DNA of 64,000 bases, taken from contig NC_052508.1 in assembly GCF_014356525.2 (NCBI RefSeq), positions 56,182,497-56,246,496 on the forward strand. The letters are read 5' to 3'. Source of the stretch: Nilaparvata lugens (lineage: Eukaryota > Arthropoda > Insecta > Hemiptera > Delphacidae). Positions 11,794-21,229 of the stretch are shown here, piece after piece. The position numbers and the translations under genes are program-made. Position 1 is the stretch's first letter, and every line of letters starts with the position of its first letter. Below the pieces are notes generated by a model that did no database searches, was not told the DNA's origin, and worked only from the letters and a program-made list of their open reading frames with translations.

Positions 11794-11842
11794 TTTATTA
11801 CATGAGAAGTGAAAATAAAGTTGCAAGCGAAGTAATTTTATT
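11794..11842 (-). terminator. Polyadenylation signals for the CCDC103-like gene
   Basis: Two AATAAA hexamers on the minus strand, at 11842-11837 and 11799-11794, lie about 70 and 110 bases past the stop codon. Their position suits a short 3' UTR ending before the AAAT microsatellite. Confidence 0.55.
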
Positions 11843-11910
11843 CCATGAGATATAAAGAAACTTGGTATGAATAATAGGTAAAGTTCCTCTGCACTTAACA
11901 GGTATCTAAA

Positions 11911-12630
11911 TCAAACTTTGTACTTTTCTCTCAACAATTTAATTTCACATTCAGTAATACCAAGTTGTACTAGATCTTGCTGACAAACTTGCGTGGAAGC
12001 TAGCAGTTTGTCAAACAGTTTTCCGTATTCTTTCTTTTCAATACTGCTCAGAAATTGCAGACCCAGTTCAAACCTTTGAACTTTTGTGAAGTGTTTCAAG
12101 ATTGAATACACAGTTTTTATAGATTCAGGATTATCATCGAATTCAATCAAAGCTCTAACTATGCTGCTCATAAGATCAACTGGTATTTCTAAACTAAAAA
12201 TACGAGGTATCTCTCCATCAACTGAGATATTCCGTAGCATGACAAACCTTTCTTGATCCGTGGAGCACTTTTTGAAATTCTTGAGGAAACTTTCTTTGGT
12301 CATGGTGAGGTTTTCAATATTCGCAGTTGAGTTTGATGATTCATCTGCAATGTAATTTGAAGTACCTGACGAACCAGACACCAAGTTCCAAATACATCCT
12401 TTGTGGGAAGTTGATAGATTTTTCAAGTCCTTACATTCCAAAGGCTGCAAATGCGCTGCTTTGACAATGTCTCTGAACTCATCATACGTGATTGTACCCT
12501 GATCAACTGCCCGAAATTTTGCATCATTCTCCAACCAATAACGCTTGTCGTCATCTATTGCTTTCTGAAGCTCCTCTTGTAATCCCTTCAGGTCGATTGA
12601 TGCTCTCTGGGAAGTATTTTCTTGAGTCAT
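11911..12630 (-). CDS. CCDC103: CCDC103-like dynein arm attachment factor
   Basis: Intact single-exon frame of 239 residues, close to the usual length of CCDC103 (about 240). The N-terminal third carries a charged helix and the family signature: DDDKRYWLENDAKFRAV, then YDEFRDIVKAAHL and PLECKDL (residues about 27-70), matching the dynein attachment factor N-terminal domain. Residues about 105-215 (from TKESFLKNF to KLFDKLLAS) fit the RPAP3 C-terminal type helical domain found in the same protein. In animals CCDC103 is needed to load outer dynein arms onto motile cilia and sperm flagella, so in an insect a role in sperm or chordotonal cilia is inferred. ATG 12630 is preferred because it has a CAAA Kozak context and begins the conserved region; the frame extends upstream only to a GTG. 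No splice site is needed. Confidence 0.88.
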   Translation of the reverse strand: MTQENTSQRASIDLKGLQEELQKAIDDDKRYWLENDAKFRAVDQGTITYDEFRDIVKAAHLQPLECKDLKNLSTSHKGCIWNLVSGSSGTSNYIADESSNSTANIENLTMTKESFLKNFKKCSTDQERFVMLRNISVDGEIPRIFSLEIPVDLMSSIVRALIEFDDNPESIKTVYSILKHFTKVQRFELGLQFLSSIEKKEYGKLFDKLLASTQVCQQDLVQLGITECEIKLLREKYKV

Positions 12631-12699
12631 TTTGAAGAGAAAATCAATTTCCAAGTGATTTGATCGTGTCTTTGAGGTTAGCTTTATTGAGAAAGTCAC

Positions 12700-14353
12700 T
12701 TAATTGATCAGAAACTTTTGTATATTATTTGCGGATGTTTTGATTCAGAACATGTGAGCAGAAATGCGATGAATCTTCCCTCATTGCCAGCTGAAAACAA
12801 AAACGTTGATCAAGGTCTATGAAAAGGCGCTTATAGTGGACACTAAGCAAAATAGTAAAGTTCAGCAACAATAATTAACTCTGAACAAAACTTCTATCTC
12901 AGTGACAGTGTAAACATTACTGAGAATAAAATGTGTAGTTCATACAAGTACCAATTGGTGTTTTATCTTGATGACTGTCAATATGAATTTTATACATCAC
13001 TAAAACTGCCGCAACAGTCGTATTGAAATGTGTAAAATTATGAAATTATGCAGCAAATTGAAGAGAATTTAATGCTCAATCACCTTATTATCAGCACGCA
13101 TTACTTCTAATCTGTCGTTGGAATGTTATAAGGTCAAAAATATGAGAAAATTGGAGGCAAAATAGTTCTTCTTTTGAGATTCACACCTTCAAGAACGTAT
13201 ATCACAAAAACTATAAGTGATAAGGGAAATCTTCACCGATTAAATTTGTAGGAGATTTTGTAAGTTTGTATTCTTTATAGGCTAATAATGTCCGTTAGAC
13301 GTATAGTTTTCAATATAATATGAAATGGTTAAGAATGGTTAGTAAAGTAAATTTGGAAATTTTCAAACTATATTTAGCTCATATAAAATACGCTATATTT
13401 TCAAAAATCATTTGAAATAATCCATATTGCTTATTAAATTTGCATTCTTATCTTTGAATACACTTCTCAGCGTAATAACATCACATCTATTTAGAAGTAG
13501 CTGAATAAGCAGTCTATGCCTTCGAAACCAAGGAGCTGTCTGATTGGTCAATGGGAATATTGGTCGCCATTTCACCTCCACAGCTCACTAGCAATAGGAA
13601 GCAAGCTGCACTGCTCGTTGGGGCGTTGCTGTTAGAATAGCCACTCTCATATATTTTGGTGTCTTGAGTTACTTCTGTCTGTATCTACTAGAATTATTTT
13701 TCTCTAAAGTGAACAACCAAGAATATTATTATAAAGAAAAACTAAAATAATTACTGATCTGCATCAAAGGGCACTCTAGAAAATTTCTACTGTACAATTT
13801 TTCTGACACTACTTCATCACTGTTTCTAAAAGCTCTGAAAAATAAATCGCTGTTACAGTATTGCAGTTCATTATTTTTCGACCCATGAATATAGTGTTAT
13901 TTAATTTTGTATCAGTAGACGTTTACCTAGTGAGTATGTGGTGGGATAGCAGAGGATAATTGAATTAAACAAACAAGAGAATAATTATTCTCATGAACAT
14001 AGAATGCTCAGTTTGGACATGGAGCAATCCAATTCCCTGGGTAACTCTGTCACCCATCTCGTATTTTAAAAGCATTTTATAACGTGATTCACGCTAGAGT
14101 AGGCCTATTATGTAAAAAAAACAAGAAGCAATTAAAAGTTTAAAAGGCGTTGAAAAAATCAAGATATGAACATTAGTTTCTCTTTCATAACTTTTCTCAA
14201 TAGTATGTTGAGTATCCTGAGGTACGTACCGACTCATGCACCTTCAACACGCGTATTAGACTTTTCATCAGCTGATGCTATTCACATTGTATCACTATTT
14301 ATACAGAAGCAATAAATACATATATTGGTAGCATATAATCAGCTGATGCTATA
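12700..14353. other. Upstream region of the CCDC103-like gene; mostly unique sequence
   Basis: No second gene was found. The promoter of the CCDC103-like gene should lie in the first few hundred bases, but no clear TATA or initiator was pinned down. A repeat segment at 13520-13690 is described separately. Confidence 0.35.
13520..13690 (+). repeat. Diverged copy of the repeat found at 57.8 and 59.4 kb
   Basis: Shares GAAACCAAG, AGCTGTCTGATTGGTCAAT, GTCGCCATTT and the CACTAGAAT-like end with 57820-58060 and 59380-59630 in the same order. It is more diverged than those two are from each other. Confidence 0.55.
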
Positions 14354-14364
14354 ATCAAAGTATA
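14354..14364 (+). repeat. Target-site duplication, left, of foldback PLE element
   Basis: ATCAAAGTATA, repeated exactly at 15036-15046. Confidence 0.7.
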
Positions 14365-14457
14365 CTGAAACACTTATTGACATGGGCTGCTTTTAAATTA
14401 ATAGAACAAAATAAATCTTATAGCATTCTTTATTCTTTAAAAAACATTAAAACAGTT

Positions 14458-14493
14458 GAACAACTAGTTTCGGTTTACACCATCTTCAGGTTC
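14458..14493 (-). ncRNA. Hammerhead-ribozyme-like motif, foldback PLE left arm
   Basis: Minus strand: GAAC-CUGAAGA-U-GGU-GUAA-ACC-GAAAC-UA-GUU-GUUC. Stem II is GGU/ACC closed by a GUAA tetraloop of GNRA type; stem I is GAAC/GUUC. Stem II differs in sequence from the 9-10 kb copies but still pairs, which argues for selection on structure. Confidence 0.6.
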
Positions 14494-14944
14494 TAAAATA
14501 AAATAAAATTCAATAACTGTTTACAAATTGATATAAAAAGAACATATGTTCAAATTCATATGACTAATTATTTTTGGTAAAAGTTATTAGCCTAGATTTA
14601 AATTTATATTTATTTTTTTAAATTCAAAATATTATTTATTTACTTTTAATTTCATCAAAAATAGGATTATTCAAGTTAAATTGGATTAATTGAATAGGAA
14701 TAATTTAATAAATATAATCCAATTTGACTTAAATAATCCTATTTTGTAAAGTAAAAGTAAATATAAGTAGAAAAAATTTGTAGATAAAATTAAGAGTAAA
14801 TAAATAATATTTAAAATTAAAAAAAATATATATAAATCTAAGTTTAATAACTTTTACCAAAAATAATTAGTCATATGAATTTAAACATATATATGTTCGT
14901 TCTATATCAATTTGTAAACAGTTATTGAATTTTATTTTATTTTA

Positions 14945-14980
14945 GAACCTGAAGATGGTGTAAACCGAAACTAGTTGTTC
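14945..14980 (+). ncRNA. Hammerhead-ribozyme-like motif, foldback PLE right arm
   Basis: The same 36 bases as the left-arm motif, on the plus strand. All core positions and both stems are intact. Confidence 0.6.
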
Positions 14981-15035
14981 AACTATTTCAATGTTTTTTA
15001 AAGAATAAAGGGTGCTATGAGATTTATTTTGTTTT

Positions 15036-15046
15036 ATCAAAGTATA
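15036..15046 (+). repeat. Target-site duplication, right, of foldback PLE element
   Basis: Exact copy of the 11-base word at 14354-14364. Confidence 0.7.
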
Positions 15047-15110
15047 TTGTATAAATCATGCTGAAATCAAAGTGTATTTGTACAAAGGCAGTAAGGCCGA
15101 TATTAGACTA

Positions 15111-15951
15111 TAGTGAGGTCCATTATAACATTGTTATAATGGCAGTGTACGATTGGCAATATCTCTTTTGAACACTGCTGATTGAATAGCTGCATATCCA
15201 CACAAACACACTGTTGCTGTCCTTTTCTATCATACAACAAAACATAATATAGCGCTATCTCTCTCTAGCTTTGCAATGTTGTCAGTTTGCCAGAATATTT
15301 TATTTTTACTCTTGACAGTGACTGCACAAAAGTAAACAAACAATTCTCAGCCACCATTTTTTTCTTCATTCTATCAAAATACTTTAGTACACAAGTTGTA
15401 TAATTGATTTAAAATGTAACAAAATTAATTTTGATTGAAAGTTGAAACAATTAAATTATTTTCAGACATTACCGTATGAGAATCACAAATTAAAATACCT
15501 GAAATGACATTTTAAAAGTTGATAACTTACCATCCTAGACTTCATCCATGCTTAAGTTATAGGTTAGACCTACTTGTACTAATTGAAAGGTTATTTCAGA
15601 ATTATTTCCATTGAAATTACTTATTTTAGATAGGATTTCTATTTTTAAAAGAAATTGGAATAGAATACCTACCAAATAACTTAATTTCTGTTGTTTTGAT
15701 ATTCAGATTGGTGTATCACAGTGTATCAAAAAAGCAAATTTTTTTATCAAATTATGAGAAAATATTTAATCTTGATTAATTTAAAATTAAAATGATTATT
15801 TTATCAAAGAAATGATAATTATTATTAGATTAAATTTAACTTAATGGGATGAATTGAGTAACAGCTGTGTACACTCAGTAGCAAAATGGAAAGACTTGGC
15901 AACGTTTTTCTCCTATCTTTCTTCACTGCCATTATAACGTGGACCTCACTA
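15111..15951. mobile_element. TA-flanked TIR element (mariner-like non-autonomous)
   Basis: The ends TAGTGAGGTCCA...TTATAATGGCAG (15111 onward) and CTGCCATTATAACGTGGACC...TCACTA (to 15951) are inverted copies, with a direct TA on each side (15109-15110 and 15952-15953). The 840-base interior has no transposase frame. TA duplication and lack of coding suggest a Tc1/mariner-type non-autonomous element. Confidence 0.65.
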
Positions 15952-15953
15952 TA

Positions 15954-16092
15954 GGTAGCCAGGCAACCGTCACCAGTTCATGTTTTGAGATTTGTCTCTA
16001 TGATGATATAATTATGATGATTATGATCTTGAATAATTTATGTTATTTTCAAGACAAATTTCAAAACAGCTGGTGACGGTGGCCTGGCTACC
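15954..16092. mobile_element. 139-bp MITE with about 45-bp inverted ends
   Basis: Ends GGTAGCCAGGCAACCGTCAC and GTGACGGTGGCCTGGCTACC are inverted copies; the arms extend to GATTTGTCT/AGACAAATTT. TA flanks both sides, and the left TA is shared with the neighbouring element ending at 15951, so the two sit tail to head on one dinucleotide. The centre is AT-rich. Confidence 0.75.
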
Positions 16093-16097
16093 TAGTC

Positions 16098-16249
16098 TAA
16101 AGGTGCGTACAGATACACGCGCCGCGAACATGAACAATTCACTGTTAATCAGCTGATTATATCTGTATTTTTACAGAAACGGTAAGGTACAGATATAAAC
16201 AGCTTGGCATCAGCTGATTAAAAGTGAATTGCTCATGTACGCACCTTTA
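16098..16249. mobile_element. 152-bp MITE with TAAAGGTGCGTAC ends
   Basis: Terminal inverted repeats TAAAGGTGCGTAC / GTACGCACCTTTA. The inner arms (AACAATTCACTGTTAATCAGCTGAT against the complementary right side) also pair. It shares its terminal sequence with the element at 59996-60190. Confidence 0.7.
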
Positions 16250-17029
16250 TACTGGCCTAAGATACATTATTATATAATTAAGCATGGCATCAGCTGATGG
16301 GAAGTGGAATACACGTGTTCGTAGCGCATCTCTGCATACTTTCCACGTTTGTACAACATCTCAACAAACTTCGTTCCTAGCTAGAGCCTGCTCTATTGAT
16401 AAGCTCTTGCGTACATACCTGTCAGTGATGTGTGATTATTTTGACGGCCGGGTCCTTGAACTTGTGTTTGGCAGCCGGTAAAAACTATTTGCTGTAGAAG
16501 GGTGGGGGGTGGAAGTGGTTAAGCGGGGTCGAATGGCATGTTTGAACAGGTCTGGCGGACGACGAGAGATTAATTCAAACAACACGGGTGCAGAGTGAGT
16601 ACAGTAGGTAGGTGATAGCGGGGTAACAAGGGGGCAGACGTGACAGAGTGTACCACCAATCGATAGGCGAGGCTGGTGAAATTCTGCTGCCCCTGACGTG
16701 CCACCCCTAACCACCTCACAAAACACCCCCCAACCTCACACTCACACTGTACTGTCTTTTTCTCACCCGGAGACACACTGGAATAGGATGATAAAGTGTG
16801 TGAGTTAGTATGTGTGCGCAGGTAGTTTGCCCTGCCTGTGCCGCTGTTAGTGTAGTTTGGCATAAACGAGCGTATCATGTTACGTCGATGCTATCTGACC
16901 GTTCTCTCACACACTCACTCACTCACTCTCTCTCTCTCATACACACTCTATGTGCTCCGCTCTGCTCTCTGCTGTTCACGCTTGGCCGATTCCAACTGCC
17001 TGCCACCGAGTGACACGGCCGGTGAGAGA
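16250..17029. other. CpG-richer stretch with CACT/CTCT microsatellite, no gene assigned
   Basis: GC content is higher than in the surroundings and an ACTC/CTCT run lies at 16909-16940. Overlapping open frames on both strands lack domains and splice support. It could be a promoter region for an unidentified transcript. Confidence 0.35.
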
Positions 17030-17365
17030 AAGGGTAGGAGAGAGTGAGAGAGAGCGAGAGAAAGTAGAAGTAGATGAGGAGAGTGTGATAGGAGTGAGTG
17101 AGAGAGAAGGTGGAAATAGATGAGGAGAGTGTGATAGGAGTGAGTGAGTGAGTGAGAGAGAAAGTAGAAATAGATGAGGAGAGTGTGATAGGAGTGAGTG
17201 AGAGAGAAAGTAGAAATAGATGATGAGAGTTTGATAGGAGTGAGTAAGAGAGTGAGAGAGAAAGTAGAAATAGATGAGAAGAGTGTGATAGGAGTGAGTG
17301 AGAGAGAGTGAGTAGAAATAAATGAGGAGAGTGTGATAGGAGTGAGTGAGAAAGTGAGTAGATTT
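17030..17365 (+). repeat. GA-rich minisatellite, unit about 46-53 bp
   Basis: Seven or so tandem copies of a unit containing GAGAAAGTAGAAATAGATGA, GGAGAGTGTGATAGGAGTGA and a variable number of GTGA/GAGA. Copy-length variation comes from the GAGT runs. The Ser/Leu-rich frame on the minus strand is a by-product. Confidence 0.9.
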
Positions 17366-19013
17366 GGATTCAAATTGTGATGGTAAGTTTGAATTTTTCT
17401 ATGGAGAGCAGAAGAATCGGAGTAGGAATGGTGAGAGAGAGACGGAAATTATTGTATAGGTGGCAGAGATTGGAGAAAATGTTAAAAAGGGGGCAAATTT
17501 ATTGTGAGAAGAGAAAAATATTGGAGAAGAGATGGATTGAAATAGAGGAACAGAAATAGTGAGATTTGTTAGAGAAAAGAGCAATTGGAGAAGGGATGAA
17601 TGAAGGAAAAAGATTAATTTGAAAAAGAAGTTTAGAGGAAAATGTTGAATGGAAGAGAATCAGGAGAACTAGTTAACTAGAGAGGAAAAACTTCTGACAG
17701 GGAGGAAATAAGTGTGAGATTCATATTCTGGCAAGATGGGATATCATGATGAAGAATAAATAGATAATGATCGAGTATTATATATAATGTGTAGAAAAAA
17801 ATAGTTAAAACAAGTAAATGAGAGGCTTGATAGATTTAGAAAGAGGGATAATGATCGTAAGATATCTATCTTAAAAAGCAATCGGTGGACACTCAGATTA
17901 TGGAAGAAAATAGTAAGGACATCCAGCGAGAAAGGAAAGGGTAGATATATTAAATAGAGGAGTTGAGTATGTTGGAATATGATCAATGAAAAAACATTCT
18001 CCACTTGAATGAGATCATAAGAAACAATATTGATTCACAAGACCATTCATCACATTATCAGAACAACATTCATACATTACTGGTCTATTGAAACAATTTC
18101 CATTCCGTTATGATAACTAATAAGTTCCAACTCTTTTTGATATATTCTCCCTAGAAATTTATTCAACTCTGAATCTACAATAATATTACCTATTGATATA
18201 AACTGTTCAGTACTTAATGCCATACACAGAAAGAGAAAAATGGATCGTGATAGTGATTTGAGGACCTATGTAATATCCTCCTATCCTACTAAAATAAACT
18301 CAACCTGAGGTATAAAGGAGAGGAGAAATTCTGATTTGCACCAATATAAACATGATTTATGGAGAATGCAACAAGTTCACGTTGAGCATTCACCGAATGC
18401 TATAGAATATCATCATAACTCTCCAGAAATCGAAAGTGTGATTGGGGCCAGGGAAGATGATATGGGCAATCTAGTGAGAAAGACAGAGCTAGTGATTGAG
18501 AGAGCTGACACGTGGTGGTGTGATAAGAGTGGAGGAAAAAGCATTAAGAGAGATGAAGCGTGAATGGAAGAGAGAGTAGGACAAGGACAGAGAGAGGATG
18601 GAAGTGGGATGAAAGAGAAAAAAGTGACAGTAACAGCAAGGAGTAGTGAAAAACGAGTGGATGATGTGACGCACCCGAACCGTGAAAGAGTGATTGAGAG
18701 TGGATTTTACCAATTTGCAGCTCACACAGTGCTTTGAAGGTTAAAGGCTCAATGCTCTGCACACTTAGTAGAGAAAAACGTCCCTAGTAATTTGGAGTAC
18801 TACTGATTACCACTCAGAATCAAGAGGTAGTTTTCATCCTTGTAATCAGAAAAAACTTTGAGGAAGATTATTATTTCAATGATGTACTTATTGCATTAAT
18901 CAATAAAGATGAATAAGTTTATAATCTATCATCACTATGAAATGCTGGAGGAGAGAAACATTAGGGCCGAGGCATACAAGGCGTTTTTCCGGATGATTCG
19001 GCCGGACAGCAAG
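17366..19013. other. Purine-rich tail of the minisatellite, then unique sequence
   Basis: Strong purine bias on the plus strand continues to about 18700. No supported exon. A short GATGTACTTATTGCATTAATCAA repeat piece ends near 18903. Confidence 0.4.
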
Positions 19014-19400
19014 CTCTCCGATTGGATGATTTTCGATACGCCAACCAATCAGAGAGCTACAGGACTACAGGACAACCAATTGGTAGGACAGGAAAGAAAG
19101 CTCTCCGATTGGATGATTTTTGATACGCCAACCAATCAGAGAGCTACAGGACTACAGGATAACCAATTGGCACGACAGGACAGAAAGCTCTCCGATTGGA
19201 TGATTTTCGATACGCCAACCAATCAGAGAGCTACAGGACTAGAGGAGATTGGTAGGACAGGACAGAAAGCTCTCCGATTGGATGATTTTCGATACGCCTA
19301 CCAATCAGAGAACTACATGACTACAGGACAACCAATTGGCACGACAGGACAGAAATCTCTCCGATTGGATGATTTTCGATACCATCATCGAATCGTAGAC
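19014..19400 (+). repeat. 87-bp minisatellite, five copies, open in frame
   Basis: Units start at 19014, 19101, 19188, 19270 and 19357, giving periods of 87, 87, 82 and 87. Each unit contains CTCTCCGATTGGATGATTTT and CCAACCAATCAGAGAG, so each has two CCAAT boxes in opposite orientation. Because 87 is a multiple of three and no stop occurs, a 200-codon frame (from 18909) reads through with the repeated peptide KLSDWMIFDTPTNQRATG. The 82-base copy shifts the frame and it still stays open. No start context or homology supports a real protein. Confidence 0.88.
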
Positions 19401-20427
19401 CTTCCTGTCCTGTCGTGCCGTGCCGAGCTGTCTGAAAAAACGCCTCGTGTGTCCCAACACTTGAAAACCTCTATCAACCATTCTTCTATCAATAATCTAT
19501 TCAAGAGGTAGTGTAAGCACCCAGATATTCACAGGCTAGTATTAACGTACATCTTCCATACTTCTATCAACCATTCTTCTATTGATAAATAATCCATTCA
19601 AGTCTTGAGGTAGTTCAATCACCCAGATATCTACAGGCTAGTATCACAGAAAAAAAATTGCATAAGATAAGAAGCATAACATTCACTATCTTTGACTCTA
19701 TTCTAGTATTGAAGTACATCTTCTAAAGATGTGTTGACGTACATCAGAATATTGTGAGTAGTGTGTTACCTGAATTTTTTCATCAATTAACTAGTTCGAG
19801 TGACATTTCTGAACAAGCCATCATGCATAGTTGTTATCAAGGCTTATTTTTCCAATCAGTGAACGGAGTGAATGATTTCGTATAAGGAGAGAAATGGATA
19901 TTTACGTGGATCAGCATTGCAGGAAAATCATAGTATTAGAATGAAATGTTTCATTCAAGTTCTATTGAGGCACATAGTATGATATAGAATTATGAATCTA
20001 ACATGTTGGAAAACATGAATTAATGGCTAAAGCAGCCAGAACCTAGACGAAACCCAACATTTTCCAATGTTGCAAGTGTATGTTTACAACTAACTTGTTG
20101 CTGATGGTCCTGAGCTGTGGGTGTTATTTGCCCACTCTAGAATAATAGGGGACAGGTTGCTATTCCAGTTGGTAGGATGTTTATAAACATGTTTGTGTAT
20201 CAAAATAAACTCCATGAAATCAGAACTTGTTTGACACAAAGGATTTGAAGAGTATTTGTAAATAGACACGTGTGAATTCCAATTAAAACTGCTTGAATAG
20301 CAGCAAACTATTGGAAATGCGTGGATACTGTGGTCTCTCTATCAAGAGACTAAGCAAGTTTGAAAGCGGGATAGTGATGGAATATAGTGTGAAATTTGGA
20401 TTCGTGAGAGTGGGAGAACGGAAAATA
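19401..20427. other. Intergenic, nothing supported
   Basis: Two related segments, near 19490-19530 and 19560-19640 (TCTATCAACCATTCTTCTAT; CACCCAGATAT...CAGGCTAGTAT), form a partial local duplication. Otherwise unremarkable. Confidence 0.4.
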
Positions 20428-21229
20428 CACAAAAATGAATCAGTTCAATGGCTGCGTTTGGATCTTGAATGGTCAACCTAGCGTAAATCACGTTTTGTTC
20501 AGATGTAAATTTCAAATCTATGCAACCTCTGCAACCCCAACTAAGTATTTACAACTCAACTGCAATATTATGCAACCGCATGACCTCTATGTTTTCCAGC
20601 AAAAACGTCCGGACTAGCAAAACACAAAGTGTGAACTCAATTTTAGGCTTGACATGTCAATTAAGTATGTTGAAGGATTGATTGATTGATTGAGTACTTT
20701 ATTTATGTAGATTACAATATATACTGGCTTATACACTTATATACAATAGCTTACAATACAGCAAAATTATAGATGAATTTAAATAATATAGACTAAGAAA
20801 ATAATTATTGAACTGTATATGATATGAAAAAGCAATTTGTAATATAATAACTATAGATAATAATTATATTGTTATGCATATACATAAATTGGCGGAGCTT
20901 TGGACATATCAATGTCCATTCTTAGGAAAGAATATTAAAAATATCCTCCCCACTAACTCTCTACCAAAAGAGGAAGAGGCTAGAAAAGAGGCTAGGAAAG
21001 AGGCTAGGAAAGAGGCTAACATTTCCAATGGAGTATTTCGACTAAATACTTTATTTTTAAACATGAAGGTCATGCGGTTGCATATTATTGAAGTTGAGTT
21101 GTAATTACTTAGTTCGGGTTGCAGAGGTTGCATAGATTTGAAATTTATAAATATCTGAACAAAACGTGATTTAAGCTAGGTTGACCATTCAAGATCCAAG
21201 CGCAGCCATTGAACTGATTCATTTTTGTG
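20428..21229. repeat. Long inverted repeat, arms about 170 bp, hairpin-forming
   Basis: Left arm 20428-20594 and right arm 21059-21229 are inverted copies with about nine in ten bases matching (landmarks AATGAATCAGTTCAATGGCT, GTCAACCTAGC, CTATGCAACCTCTGCAACCC). The 464-base loop contains a TTGA-repeat-tailed retroposon fragment (about 20670-20870) and a 12-base tandem repeat AGAGGCTAGGAA (20977-21018). Transcription through it would give a long hairpin RNA. No TIR or target duplication was recognised at the outer ends. Confidence 0.8.

Larger units (their letters stand above)
14365..15035. mobile_element. Non-coding foldback PLE derivative (two inverted pLTRs)
   Basis: Two PLE pLTR sequences arranged head to head, forming an imperfect 671-base palindrome flanked by an 11-base direct repeat. 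The left arm contains the ACACTTATTGACATGGGCTGC end also found at 9362. Both arms carry the hammerhead-like motif with identical compact stems, and the centre holds a short relic of the coding 3' end (ATAATCCAATTTGACTT). No RT or nuclease frame remains, so it must have been mobilised by another copy. It is a relative of, not identical to, the 6.7-10.5 kb element. Confidence 0.8.

Noticed and set aside
16948..17373. 141-codon Ser/Leu/Thr-rich frame on the minus strand
   Set aside because: Produced by the GA-rich minisatellite; no homology or start support.
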